Counted from the first letter of the stretch, positions 9,846-18,178 are shown. The stretch is 64,000 bases of DNA from Dehalogenimonas alkenigignens (GCF_001466665.1 NZ_KQ758903.1:1237684-1301683), one strand, 5' to 3'. The notes: generated from the sequence alone by a model not told the origin. A program made the numbers and translations.

Positions 9846-9874
9846 ATTTTAACACAGGGCATTGCGAGAGACAA
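9846..9874 (-). promoter_or_regulatory. Promoter of the dprA operon
   Basis: TTGTCT (9874-9869), 17-base spacer, TAAAAT (9851-9846). The predicted transcription start near 9839 leaves a leader of only about 3 bases before the TTG at 9836. Confidence 0.6.
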
Positions 9875-9907
9875 TCGTTCAGGAATGACTGAGTGGAAAA
9901 CTTGAAT

Positions 9908-9997
<90 letters not shown>

Positions 9998-10030
9998 GCA
10001 AAGTGGTTTGATTGCCTGAAGAACCCGCCA

Positions 10031-10059
10031 ATGATAAATTAATGCGTCCGGTTAGTCAA
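10031..10059 (-). promoter_or_regulatory. tRNA-Ser promoter
   Basis: TTGACT (10059-10054), 17-base spacer, TATCAT (10036-10031), with the tRNA 5' end about 27 bases after the predicted start. Confidence 0.65.
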
Positions 10060-10110
10060 CAATGCAAACACTCTTGAAACGCTGACGTTCATACTACCAT
10101 GTATGAGTAT

Positions 10111-10140
10111 TTGCCCGGTACTAGTACCGCATGCTATAGT
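10111..10140 (+). promoter_or_regulatory. moaA promoter
   Basis: TTGCCC (10111-10116), 18-base spacer, TATAGT (10135-10140). The predicted start near 10147 lies just after the first in-frame ATG (10145), which makes that ATG unusable as the moaA start. Confidence 0.6.
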
Positions 10141-10146
10141 TTAGAT

Positions 10147-10300
10147 GAATAAACCCTTCGAGCCGTCCCGGCCTAACTTTCAAAAGAAACATGGCAGACG
10201 GCCGGTCAGGGTGTCGCTGGAAACGGCGGCGCCTCCCGTTTTTGGAAAGGAGGGGTATGAGCGCTTACGCCGTCCTTCGTTTGAGGGACTGTTTGATCCA
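10147..10300 (+). promoter_or_regulatory. Structured moaA leader, possible molybdenum-cofactor riboswitch
   Basis: About 154 bases of leader with strong pairing potential. There is a hairpin closed by a GAAA tetraloop (10215-10228). CCTCC (10232-10236) can pair with the Shine-Dalgarno GGAGG (10249-10253). Two mutually exclusive helices are possible: 10163-10167 with 10197-10201, or 10168-10173 with 10200-10205. Position before moaA-moaC-MOSC fits a Moco-type riboswitch (Rfam RF01055), but I cannot verify the consensus by eye. The stretch between tRNA-Ser and moaA has no other gene except the mini-ORF below. Confidence 0.4.
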
Positions 10301-10304
10301 ATGA
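10257..10304 (+). CDS. Possible 15-codon leader ORF coupled to moaA
   Basis: MSAYAVLRLRDCLIQ follows a very strong AAAGGAGG, although the spacing to the ATG is short. It ends in an ATGA overlap with the moaA ATG at 10301. moaA itself has only a distant GAGGGA before its start, so initiation may depend on this ORF. It could equally be a chance frame. Confidence 0.3.
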   Translation: MSAYAVLRLRDCLIQ

Positions 10305-11290
10305 CCGAAGCTAATTGCGTTACCGGCACTTTTGATGCCTTCAATCGTCGCGTTAACTACCTGCGTATTTCGGTCACAGACCGATGCAATCTGCGATGCA
10401 CCTACTGCAGCGACGGCGAAATCAACCACCTTCACCATGACGACATCTTGCGTTATGAAGAGATTGAGCGGGTGACCAAAGCTGCCGCTGCCCTCGGAGT
10501 ACGTCATGTCCGGCTGAGTGGAGGCGAACCGCTGGTGCGGCCGTATTTGTGGAATCTGATCGAATTGTTGACGCCGATTCCGGGTATTGAAGACATTTCA
10601 CTAACCACCAACGGCACGCTGCTAAAGGAGCAGGCTACAAAGTTGCGCAGCGCCGGCTTGAAACGCATCAATGTAAGTCTCGACTCGCTGAGGCCTGGCC
10701 GTTTTGAACGGATCACCGGCGGCGACAAGCTTGGCGACGTACTCGAAGGAATTCAAGAAGCTCATCGCGTTGGGCTTTCGCCGGTGAAGATAAACATGGT
10801 GGTCATACCCGGGGTGAACGACGATGAGGTAGAAGATTTCGCCTTGATGGCTAAGGATGAGGGATGGCACGTTCGTTTCATCGAGCATATGCCTTTCGGA
10901 GGGATTGGCAGTACTCCATCAATGACGGTGGCTGAAATCAAAGAAAAGATAGAATCGATGGTGAGCGACCTGTGGCCGTGCTGCCTCTCCGGCGCTGGTC
11001 CAGCCAGCTACTTCAGTTTCGGTGAAGGACAGGGAACGATCGGCTTCATTCGTCCGGTCAGCCATCGCTTCTGTGGCCAGTGCAACCGGTTGCGGCTGAC
11101 TGCAGACGGTAAGCTGAGGCCTTGCCTGCTGAACGACCTTGAGATCGATATCAAATCTGCTTTGCGAAATGGCGCCGGTATCTCGGATTTGAAAGACCTG
11201 CTTAAACAGGCGATCATTGCCAAACCGGAGCGCCACCATTTGGAAACGGCCGGCATTGGCGGCCGCCAGATGCGTCAGATCGGGGGATAG
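10301..11290 (+). CDS. moaA: GTP 3',8-cyclase MoaA
   Basis: Radical-SAM enzyme converting GTP to the cyclic precursor of pyranopterin (first step of Moco synthesis). Starting at MTEANCVTG gives 329 residues, the family's usual length. The radical-SAM cluster is DRCNLRCTYC; the second cluster ligands are FCGQCNRLRLTADGKLRPC; the C-terminus ends in the conserved Gly-Gly. A frame extended upstream by 52 codons exists, but it overlaps the predicted promoter and leader, and I reject it. moaC follows after 3 bases. Confidence 0.93.
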   Translation: MTEANCVTGTFDAFNRRVNYLRISVTDRCNLRCTYCSDGEINHLHHDDILRYEEIERVTKAAAALGVRHVRLSGGEPLVRPYLWNLIELLTPIPGIEDISLTTNGTLLKEQATKLRSAGLKRINVSLDSLRPGRFERITGGDKLGDVLEGIQEAHRVGLSPVKINMVVIPGVNDDEVEDFALMAKDEGWHVRFIEHMPFGGIGSTPSMTVAEIKEKIESMVSDLWPCCLSGAGPASYFSFGEGQGTIGFIRPVSHRFCGQCNRLRLTADGKLRPCLLNDLEIDIKSALRNGAGISDLKDLLKQAIIAKPERHHLETAGIGGRQMRQIGG

Positions 11291-11293
11291 CTC

Positions 11294-11770
11294 ATGGAAT
11301 TATCTCATGTCGATGAGCGTGGCCGAGCCAGGATGGTAGACGTGACCGAAAAGGTAACCACCAGCCGCCGCGCTGTGGCTATCGCTCATATCAGCATGAA
11401 ACCTGAGACACTTGAGCTCATCAAGAATATGGAGATCAGAAAGGGCGATGTACTGGCAGCGGCGCGTATTGCCGGAATAATGGCTGCCAAGAAAACGCCG
11501 GAACTGATACCGCTGTGCCATCCGTTGACAATTTCCGGAGCCGCAGTCGAGTTCGAGTTTTACGGCACCGACCAGTTAATAGTATCGGCCGAGGTGAAAT
11601 GCACCGGGCCTACCGGTGTTGAGATGGAAGCCCTCACCGCCGCCAGCATCGCCGTTCTTACGGTATACGATATGTGCAAGGCGGTGGACAAGGGCATGAC
11701 CATAGAACGAATCTACCTTGAGACTAAAGAGGGTGGCAAGAGCGGGACTTACAGGAGGCTGGATGGCTAA
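11294..11770 (+). CDS. moaC: Cyclic pyranopterin monophosphate synthase MoaC
   Basis: Second enzyme of Moco synthesis, acting with MoaA. 158 residues, full length. Conserved LSHVDERGRARMVDV at the N-terminus, IPLCHPLTISG in the middle, MCKAVDKGM and the loop KEGGKSGTYRR at the C-terminus with the catalytic lysine. Overlaps the MOSC gene by 8 bases. Confidence 0.95.
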   Translation: MELSHVDERGRARMVDVTEKVTTSRRAVAIAHISMKPETLELIKNMEIRKGDVLAAARIAGIMAAKKTPELIPLCHPLTISGAAVEFEFYGTDQLIVSAEVKCTGPTGVEMEALTAASIAVLTVYDMCKAVDKGMTIERIYLETKEGGKSGTYRRLDG

Positions 11771-12203
11771 GATTGTCGCCGTTTGCACTAGCATAAAAAA
11801 AGGCACTAAGAAAAAAGATATTGGCCGCGGCTTTCTGGAGGCGGATTACGGCATTCAAGGCGACGCCCACGCTACCAAAGGCTGGCACCGGCAGGTTAGC
11901 CTGCTGGACAATTCCAGCATTGACAAGATGCGCGCCAAAGGGCTGACGCTTTCACCCGGCGACTTCGCCGAGAACCTGACGACCGAAGGTCTCGAACTGA
12001 TGGCACTGCCTGTCGGTACGAGGCTAAAGACAGGGCGGGGAGTTGAGCTGGAGATCACCCAGATCGGCAAGGAATGTCATCACCACTGCCAGATCTACCG
12101 CCAGGTGGGGATGTGTGTCATGCCTCTTGAGGGCGTCTTTGCCCGCATCATACAAGGTGGCGAGATACAAGCCGGGGATACCATTGAGGTTGTTGGAGCG
12201 TAA
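11763..12203 (+). CDS. MOSC-domain protein
   Basis: 146 residues when started at MAKIVAVCTS, inside the moaC 3' end. MOSC domains handle the sulfurated or molybdenum-bound cofactor; the conserved block GKECHHHCQIYRQVG with its cysteines is present, along with GDFAENLTTEGLEL. In anaerobes this stand-alone form often sits in moa operons. Precise role unknown: cofactor sulfuration or transfer is inferred from the family. Convergent with moeA. Confidence 0.88.
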   Translation: MAKIVAVCTSIKKGTKKKDIGRGFLEADYGIQGDAHATKGWHRQVSLLDNSSIDKMRAKGLTLSPGDFAENLTTEGLELMALPVGTRLKTGRGVELEITQIGKECHHHCQIYRQVGMCVMPLEGVFARIIQGGEIQAGDTIEVVGA

Positions 12204-12231
12204 CTCATTCCGGTGACGGCAAGGGTTTAAT

Positions 12232-13443
12232 TCAGCCGTTAAACAAGAAAACCCGAACCGTCTCTCCTTTTTCCAGGATGTCGATGTTGGCCGGAATGTC
12301 CAAGTAACCGTCGGCCTCAGCGGTGGCGGTGATTGCGCCGGATTCTTTGAACAATGGCCAGGCTTGTCCGGCGACAAGTTTAACCGGAAGGAACTGTCGT
12401 CGGCCGACACTGCCAGGCACGCTCTGCGCCAGCATAGCTTCTGCGGGTCTTTTCGCTTCGACTGGTAAACGAGCCATTTTCCTTACCGCCGGGGCAAGTA
12501 GAACATGACCGTTAATGAGACACGACGTCGGGTATCCCGGCATACCCAGCACCGGCTTGCCGTCGATTACGGCGAACATGGTCGGCTTGCCCGGCTTGAC
12601 TTGGATGCCGTGGAAAAGCACCTTCCCCAGATCTTCCAGTATGCTGAACATGAGATCACGCTCGCCGACCGACGAACCGCCAGAGATGACCACCATGTCA
12701 TTTTCCAAAGCTTTTTCGATTGCAGTACGCAGTTTCAACGGTTTGTCCTCAGCGATAGGCATCTTCACTGGTTCTCCGCCATTTGAGCCTACCACCGCGG
12801 CCAGGGTGTGAGAATTAATATCGTAGATCTGCCCCGGTTTGAGAGCTTGCCCGGCGGGGGCGATCTCCTCACCGGTGGGCATGATGGCGACGCGGGGTTT
12901 TCTGAATACTGAAGCTTCGGAGAAGCCCTGGGAAGCCAGCACGCCGATCTTACCGGCGTCAAACTGAGTCCCCTGTTTCAAAATGATTTCACCCTGTTTG
13001 ATATCTTCTCCGGCTTGGCCGATGTTGGCACCGGGATAAACCGCCTTGTAGATATTGACCTGTTCATCGACACGCTCGGTCTCTTCTACCATGACCACAG
13101 CATCGGCGCCGGCAGGCATGGGCGCCCCGGTAGCAATTTGGACAGCTTTGCCTTTTTCAGTAGTCACAAAAGGGGCGTCCCCAGCGAAGATTTGGTCTAC
13201 CACCCGCAGAGACTTTGGGCTTCGCCGCCCGGCGCCGAAGGTATCCTCGGCAATAACGGCGTAGCCATCCATGGCAGCCCGGGAAAAGGGAGGAATTGAC
13301 ATAATCGCCCGGAGATCTTCGGCCAAAACGCGACCGAAAAGGTTTTTAATCGGTACAGATTCAGACGTGTCAACAGGTACTACGGCATTCAACACTATCG
13401 CGAGGGCATTATCGAAATCCAGCAGTCGTCCGAAAGGCTTCAC
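12232..13443 (-). CDS. moeA: Molybdopterin molybdenumtransferase MoeA
   Basis: Inserts molybdate into adenylylated molybdopterin. 403 residues in the four-domain MoeA arrangement: SRAAMDGYAV near the N-terminus, GAPMPAGADAVVMVEET, the MPT-binding motif VISGGSSVGERD with PGKPTMFAVIDGKP, GMPGYPTSC, and a C-terminal barrel. Starts at GTG, overlapping the moaB stop as GTGA. Confidence 0.95.
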   Translation of the reverse strand: MKPFGRLLDFDNALAIVLNAVVPVDTSESVPIKNLFGRVLAEDLRAIMSIPPFSRAAMDGYAVIAEDTFGAGRRSPKSLRVVDQIFAGDAPFVTTEKGKAVQIATGAPMPAGADAVVMVEETERVDEQVNIYKAVYPGANIGQAGEDIKQGEIILKQGTQFDAGKIGVLASQGFSEASVFRKPRVAIMPTGEEIAPAGQALKPGQIYDINSHTLAAVVGSNGGEPVKMPIAEDKPLKLRTAIEKALENDMVVISGGSSVGERDLMFSILEDLGKVLFHGIQVKPGKPTMFAVIDGKPVLGMPGYPTSCLINGHVLLAPAVRKMARLPVEAKRPAEAMLAQSVPGSVGRRQFLPVKLVAGQAWPLFKESGAITATAEADGYLDIPANIDILEKGETVRVFLFNG

Positions 13444-13943
13444 CGCCCGGCCTCCCTCGCCAGGTGCCCAAGCTCGGGCAGAATTATCTTTTCTGCGGCT
13501 AGCTTAACCGCGTTGATAGAGCCCGGTAGGCACAAGATGATTTTGCCGGAAATGACACCGCCCAGCGCGCGGCTCATGATAGCCGGCGTGCCGATGCTTT
13601 CCCAGGTCAATAATCGGAAGAGCTCACCGAAACCCGGAATTTCTTTGTCAAGCAAACCGGAAACGGTCTCGACAGTGATGTCGCGGTGAGAGAGACCGGT
13701 CCCGCCGGTGGTTATAATGACCTTCACTGAAACATCGCCGGCGAACCCGGCGATGGCTTTATTAATTGCCGGAGCATCGTTCTTGAGCAGGCGGTAAGCG
13801 AGGACGGCGTGGCCGTTTTCCTTGAGTGCTGCTGTTAGATAGCGCCCGGATTCATCGGTGTCCTCAGTTCGGGAATCAGAAATGGTTATGACCGCACAGC
13901 CGACGGACTTGGGCGCTTCAGCCTTATGATCAATATGTCCCAT
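13440..13943 (-). CDS. moaB: Molybdenum cofactor biosynthesis protein MoaB/Mog family
   Basis: Adenylylates molybdopterin before metal insertion by MoeA. 167 residues from MGHIDHKAEAPKSVGC. Motifs: VITISDSRTEDTDESG, VIITTGGTGLSHRDIT and LPGSINAVKLA. A longer frame from a TTG at 13979 overlaps the -35 element, so it cannot be the transcribed start. The ATG at 13943 has no Shine-Dalgarno and coincides with the predicted transcription start, which suggests a leaderless mRNA. Confidence 0.93.
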   Translation of the reverse strand: MGHIDHKAEAPKSVGCAVITISDSRTEDTDESGRYLTAALKENGHAVLAYRLLKNDAPAINKAIAGFAGDVSVKVIITTGGTGLSHRDITVETVSGLLDKEIPGFGELFRLLTWESIGTPAIMSRALGGVISGKIILCLPGSINAVKLAAEKIILPELGHLAREAGR

Positions 13944-13950
13944 AAGCCGC

Positions 13951-13979
13951 ATTATAAGGCCGACGGCGGCTTTAGACAA
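13951..13979 (-). promoter_or_regulatory. moaB-moeA promoter
   Basis: TTGTCT (13979-13974), 17-base spacer, perfect TATAAT (13956-13951), then 7 bases to the ATG at 13943. Confidence 0.75.
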
Positions 13980-13988
13980 TCTTGGTCA

Positions 13989-15071
13989 TTATCTAAAACC
14001 AGCAGTGGCCTGGTACTGCAGCAACTTCTGGAGTTTTTCAGGATGGCTGCTTTTCAGGAGGGCTTCCTCTTTTGATATCAGGTTTTTACGGAGTAAATCC
14101 GAGAGTGACTGGTCTAGAGTTTGCATGCCGTCTTTCCCAGAGAGTTGAATGACGTTGGTGATCTCGTGAGTTTTCTGCTCGCGAATTAGGTTTCTAACCG
14201 CCGGACTGGCAACCATCACCTCAAAAGCAGGTACTCTTCCTTTGGCGTTGAGCCTGGGAATCAGAGTCTGGACTAGTACAGCTTCAATCACCTGGCTGAA
14301 TTGCAGCCGAATTTGCTGCTGTTGAGAAGGCGGGAAGATATCGATTACCCTGTCAACGGTCTGGGCAGCGTCGGTGGTGTGAAGCGTGCCAACGACGAGG
14401 TGCCCGGTTTCAGCCGCGGCTATGGCCGTAGAAATGGTTTCAAGGTCACGCATTTCACCGACGATGATTACATCCGGGTCATGGCGGAGGGCGTGTTTCA
14501 AAGCGACGGCGAAGGCTTTGGTATCATCTCCGAGATCCCGCTGGGCGATCAAGCATTTTTTATTCGAGTGCAGGTATTCAATCGGATCTTCGATAGTGAT
14601 TACATTACGTGAAGCATTCTGATTCAGGTAGTCTACCATCGCGGCCATGGTCGTTGATTTTCCGGAGCCCGTCGGTCCGCACACCAGGATCATGCCACGT
14701 GGTTTTAAAATAAGTTCCTTACAGATTGCAGGTACCCCAAGCCGTTCCATAGAGAGGATCTGAAACGGCACCTGACGGAAAGCTAATGAAAGAGTACCCC
14801 TCTGTCGCATAACACTAACGCGGAAACGCGCGACCCCCGCTAAACTGTAAGCGAAATCAAGCTCTTTCTCTCGTAAGAAAGTTTCCTTCTGTTCCGGTTT
14901 GGCGATTTCATCAAGGACGGCTTCCAGATCGGATGTCTTGAGATTAGCGTATTGACCCTGAATGACGAGTTCGCCATCTACCCGTATAACCGGGGGGCTT
15001 GGTACTCGCAGATGGAGGTCGGAACCGCCGAGTTCAACCAGGAGCCTTAACCATTCATCTATTTGCGACAC
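13989..15071 (-). CDS. pilT: Twitching motility ATPase PilT
   Basis: Hexameric retraction ATPase of type IV pili. 360 residues with Walker A GPTGSGKSTTMAAM (about 132-145), Asp box TIEDPIEYLHSNK, Walker B VIIVGEMRD and His box GHLVVGTLHTTDAAQTVDR. Starts at GTG one base after the stop of the small HTH gene. No other pilus gene is in the window. Together with dprA this hints at DNA uptake, but pilin genes would be needed. Confidence 0.93.
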   Translation of the reverse strand: MSQIDEWLRLLVELGGSDLHLRVPSPPVIRVDGELVIQGQYANLKTSDLEAVLDEIAKPEQKETFLREKELDFAYSLAGVARFRVSVMRQRGTLSLAFRQVPFQILSMERLGVPAICKELILKPRGMILVCGPTGSGKSTTMAAMVDYLNQNASRNVITIEDPIEYLHSNKKCLIAQRDLGDDTKAFAVALKHALRHDPDVIIVGEMRDLETISTAIAAAETGHLVVGTLHTTDAAQTVDRVIDIFPPSQQQQIRLQFSQVIEAVLVQTLIPRLNAKGRVPAFEVMVASPAVRNLIREQKTHEITNVIQLSGKDGMQTLDQSLSDLLRKNLISKEEALLKSSHPEKLQKLLQYQATAGFR

Positions 15072-15072
15072 T

Positions 15073-15315
15073 TCATCTCGCTCCAGCGTGTGAAATATTG
15101 GGATTGTCGGATTCGCCGTCCACGCGATCGGCTTCAGCCTTCAGCATTTCGACCTCGGCTTCGGTAAATAACCGCCAACCACGGCGGTCGCGGGCGACGG
15201 CACTGCCAAGGAGGTTACTTTTCAGCCACCGAAACAGGGTCGTTCGGCTGATGCCTGCCAGATCGCAGACTTCTGCAGTTCGATAGTATTTTACGCCTTT
15301 AAGAATAACAGACAT
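15073..15315 (-). CDS. Small MerR-like helix-turn-helix protein
   Basis: 80 residues. YRTAEVCDLAGISRTTLFRW is a MerR/excisionase-type winged HTH and RRGWRLFTEAEVEMLKAEAD the wing and following helix. AGGTC lies before the ATG. There is no effector domain, so it may act as a DNA-binding adaptor. Directly coupled to pilT, which it may control. Confidence 0.8.
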   Translation of the reverse strand: MSVILKGVKYYRTAEVCDLAGISRTTLFRWLKSNLLGSAVARDRRGWRLFTEAEVEMLKAEADRVDGESDNPNISHAGAR

Positions 15316-15438
15316 TGATTTCGGACCTGTATGGCTATATTCGGATATACTTTAACGTATCATTCAGTCCGAGTAAATGGGTATTTCGTTCGATGAGGAT
15401 AACCGAAAGTACCATTTTCATCTGACGGAGAGCGCCCG

Positions 15439-16170
15439 TCAGTCCGATAAACGTACGAGCCGCACATCTCCAGCCGCCCCGATTCGGTCGGCCATAATAA
15501 TGATGGCTCCGGATACACCCTCGATCGACTGAGCTGCTGAGAGCGCCTTGTTGATGTCATAAGGGGATTGGATACAATTGCAGCAAGCAGTGGCTGCGGC
15601 ATCAGCCAGGCTGGCGGACGCAGCTACAATGGTCACCGCGTCTGCTTTACCGAATGAAAGAGAATGCCCCACTGTCCCTGATGAAGTGCAGATCCCGCAA
15701 GGAGTATCAGTTGGTTTAATCGTTAGGCCTAACTTGCCGGAGAAGAGCGAATCGCCTGCCTGAATACCCACAACTCTTTCGCGGGTTGTTCTAATGAATA
15801 AATCGCCCCCGTTCTCGACAATAATATCTGACGAGTATTCCAATAAATCACGGCCGACAGATTCAGCTATAGCCCCAGCCACGGCAGCCATAGGTCCCAC
15901 GCCGGCTTTCTGAGCTGCTTCCGCCATGTCACAGATGATTGGAGATTCTCCCGGATCAACCTCAACGGGAGCCAGCGAAGTTAAAAATTCGGGGTGGCGA
16001 GCGATATACCCCTCGATGGTCTGCCGGTATTTTTGTACCGATCGGTATGCCTTACGCTCAAGGTTGCAGCGGGCGGCGATGAAAAGGTTGGTCTCCTTGA
16101 TACAAACGGAAAAGGAGATGAGATCAGGACTGGAGTGTTGGCTGCGGTAGAATCTGGGTTGGTAACTCAA
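15439..16170 (-). CDS. UPF0280 (COG2122, ApbE-like) protein
   Basis: 243 residues. Diagnostic stretch GPMAAVAGAIAESVGRDLLE, then IIVENGGDLFIRT, GICTSSGTVGHSLSFGKADA and CCNCIQSPYDI. In Methanosarcina the orthologous family (MA1715) supports sulfide assimilation into homocysteine. Here it is the third gene of an operon with the two other proteins of that pathway. TTG start preceded by GAGG at suitable spacing. Confidence 0.88.
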   Translation of the reverse strand: MSYQPRFYRSQHSSPDLISFSVCIKETNLFIAARCNLERKAYRSVQKYRQTIEGYIARHPEFLTSLAPVEVDPGESPIICDMAEAAQKAGVGPMAAVAGAIAESVGRDLLEYSSDIIVENGGDLFIRTTRERVVGIQAGDSLFSGKLGLTIKPTDTPCGICTSSGTVGHSLSFGKADAVTIVAASASLADAAATACCNCIQSPYDINKALSAAQSIEGVSGAIIIMADRIGAAGDVRLVRLSD

Positions 16171-16211
16171 CCGTTCCTCGGTGTCTCTTCCGGCAAGGGC
16201 GCCGGACTATT

Positions 16212-16634
16212 TTAGAAATGCAACTCCATCGATCGGGACGGGCAGGATAAAATGCACATGCCGCAGACGACACACTTATCCTCTTCGAACCTGACCTCAC
16301 GTGTTGCCGGGTCAACGGTAAATGAGCTTGAAGGGCAGACAGTAACGCAGGCGCCGCAGTCGGTGCAGCGCTCCTCATTACGAGTGACTTCACGACACAG
16401 CGTGTCGATGATCAGTCCCGATTTGGTCAGGTATTCTATGCCTTTATCGAAGTCAGCCCGTTCACCCTTAAGTTCCAACACCATATGACCTTCTTCAGAG
16501 GTGATATTGGCTTTAAGTATATTGAGCTCCAGGTTGAAGTCTTTGATGAGGTGATATACCACCGGCCGGCTGACCAGGTGGCGGGGAAAACGCAACGAGA
16601 TCTTTTTGGTGGCAGTCATCTTATTTTTCACCAT
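16212..16634 (-). CDS. NIL-domain ferredoxin, homocysteine synthesis partner
   Basis: 140 residues: NIL domain (about 8-75) followed by two [4Fe-4S] motifs, CTDCGACVTVCPS and CVVCGMCILSCPS. In methanogens the equivalent protein (MA1822) delivers electrons or sulfur to the DUF39 protein that makes homocysteine. GAAAGG lies 7 bases before the ATG at 16634, giving a 14-base overlap with the upstream gene. Confidence 0.9.
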   Translation of the reverse strand: MVKNKMTATKKISLRFPRHLVSRPVVYHLIKDFNLELNILKANITSEEGHMVLELKGERADFDKGIEYLTKSGLIIDTLCREVTRNEERCTDCGACVTVCPSSSFTVDPATREVRFEEDKCVVCGMCILSCPSRSMELHF

Positions 16635-17835
16635 TTATCGGCCTTTCATTAAGCAGCTTGAATTTAACGCCGCTTTCGATCCCGGGCAGGGCGGCGACCG
16701 GTGACGTAAGCTCAAATTTGCCGTTAGTAATCCTGTCTTTCAGAATCATGGCAATCTCTCGAGCTCTGGGATAGCTGGACAACGAGGCAGTAGGTACTTC
16801 ACGGCCGTTGATCTTTACCTTACCGGTTTTAAGTTCGCCGTACGATACTTCGCCGACGACTTCCGGCTTGACATTGGGGTAGGCATCGGAGTAGTCCACC
16901 ACGGCGGCGAAGATATCATCGTCAGTGACAGTGGTATATCTGAGAACATCCTCATCCAGGATAGGAATAGGTACGCCGATTCCCACCGAGACGGTCACGC
17001 CGTAACCCAGCATAGACGTGCCCACTAGATATCTGGAACTCATTTGTTTGAGATCGCCGATGACCGCGAGAGTACCGGCACCGCGCTTGGGAACGCCAGA
17101 CTCAGTCCGGGGCACGGCGGGATTGAACTGCGTCCCATGCCAGGCGATGAAGCCCTCACCGCCGCCGAGGAAGATTTTTGTCCCGATGCCGATTGTCTTG
17201 TACATGGGGTCGTTCAATAGCGGTGAAAGCTGCCCTGCTGAACAGTAAGTGACATTGCCCATGTTTGCCTTCAAGGTGCCCATGTAAGTATAGATGGTCT
17301 TGTCGGAAAGATTGACCGCCACATTATAATTTTGATAAGCGTTGCGCATATTGAACAGCACTGCTTCGTTCATATCCCGAAGGTTGATCCAAGTCTCCAA
17401 TTTTTTCCGGGGGTAGCAGTCGGTGCCGTAAGCGGTGGCAGTAAGCTTGATGTCCTTGCCGGCAACTAGCTCTTCTATGACATGGCCGCCGCCGTAGTTA
17501 AATTCGCCAGGGTGAAAGCGGTTGCGCGGATCATCTTCAGGTAGGGCATTAGCGCCGAGCATGACATCCACCGCTGCAAAGCCTGCATAGGCTGGCACGT
17601 CGTTCAAAGACACCTTGCCGCCACCAAGTTTAATCCGGGGTTTAGTGTGCCCGATATTGAAGTATGCCCCGCTGGAGCACATAGGTCCGAAAGTGCCCGT
17701 TGTGACGACGTCCACTAAAGCAGCTGTTTTCTTCAGACCATGTTCCTTGACCACACCTATGATTTCTTCAGCGGTGAAGACGACGGCTTGGCCGGAACGG
17801 ATCTTCTGGTTGATTTCCTCGATTGTTTTAGCCAT
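16621..17835 (-). CDS. Homocysteine biosynthesis protein (DUF39, L-aspartate semialdehyde sulfurtransferase)
   Basis: 404 residues, full length for the family. By homology to Methanosarcina MA1821 it converts aspartate semialdehyde plus sulfide equivalent to homocysteine without O-acyl homoserine. Conserved cysteines are in TFGPMCSSGAYFNIG, YGTDCYPRK and YCSAGQLSPLL; GGGEGFIAWHGTQFNP is family-typical. The ATG at 17835 has AGAGG five bases upstream; the GTG two codons earlier overlaps this site. Lead gene of a three-gene operon. Confidence 0.92.
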   Translation of the reverse strand: MAKTIEEINQKIRSGQAVVFTAEEIIGVVKEHGLKKTAALVDVVTTGTFGPMCSSGAYFNIGHTKPRIKLGGGKVSLNDVPAYAGFAAVDVMLGANALPEDDPRNRFHPGEFNYGGGHVIEELVAGKDIKLTATAYGTDCYPRKKLETWINLRDMNEAVLFNMRNAYQNYNVAVNLSDKTIYTYMGTLKANMGNVTYCSAGQLSPLLNDPMYKTIGIGTKIFLGGGEGFIAWHGTQFNPAVPRTESGVPKRGAGTLAVIGDLKQMSSRYLVGTSMLGYGVTVSVGIGVPIPILDEDVLRYTTVTDDDIFAAVVDYSDAYPNVKPEVVGEVSYGELKTGKVKINGREVPTASLSSYPRAREIAMILKDRITNGKFELTSPVAALPGIESGVKFKLLNERPINGEK

Positions 17836-17852
17836 GGGCACCTCTGCTTGAC

Positions 17853-18027
17853 TGCGTATTGGACATAAATATTAACACGTTACGCTGCTTGCGTCACCAT
17901 GACCAGCATCCAATGGCGAAGACAAGGATTGAAGCTCTACTCAGTGCCGCCTGTCTCCTGGGGCATGAATCGGTCTGGCAGAGTATGATTGGTCGCACCG
18001 ATCATTTCCCAGTGAAAACATCACTGG
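17853..18027 (-). promoter_or_regulatory. Structured region upstream of the homocysteine operon
   Basis: Between the DUF39 gene and tRNA-Arg lie a perfect 7-bp hairpin, CCAGTGA and TCACTGG with a 5-base loop (18009-18027), and in the minus direction an ATGATCGGT / ACCGATTCAT helix with one bulge. I do not recognise a SAM riboswitch consensus. It may be a leader RNA or operator. Confidence 0.3.
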
Positions 18028-18028
18028 C

Positions 18029-18058
18029 TTGTAACTCAAGATCTAAATAAGATAGAAT
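18029..18058 (+). promoter_or_regulatory. tRNA-Arg / por operon promoter
   Basis: TTGTAA (18029-18034), 18-base spacer, TAGAAT (18053-18058); predicted start about 14 bases before the tRNA. No terminator is visible between the tRNA and porG, so read-through into por is likely. Confidence 0.55.
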
Positions 18059-18078
18059 AAATCTCTGTTCCCATTTGC

Positions 18079-18151
18079 GCCCCTGTAGCTCAGGCGGATA
18101 GAGCACCAGCCTCCGAAGCTGGTTGCGAGCGTTCGAGTCGCTCCAGGGGCA
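18079..18151 (+). tRNA. tRNA-Arg (CCG)
   Basis: Acceptor GCCCCTG pairs with CAGGGGC. Anticodon stem CCAGC/GCTGG with loop CTCCGAA gives CCG (codon CGG). T-arm GAGCG TTCGAGT CGCTC, discriminator A. CCA is not encoded. Confidence 0.97.
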
Positions 18152-18178
18152 TTTCCTGCCATAGTAACTTTTTCAAAG

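Noticed and set aside
10145-10300. 52-codon N-terminal extension of moaA
   Set aside because: The ATG at 10145 falls at the predicted transcription start, the sequence has RNA secondary structure, and a start at 10301 gives the standard 329-residue length.
18009-18027. Hairpin considered as a terminator for the plus strand
   Set aside because: No T-run follows and it directly precedes the tRNA-Arg -35 element.
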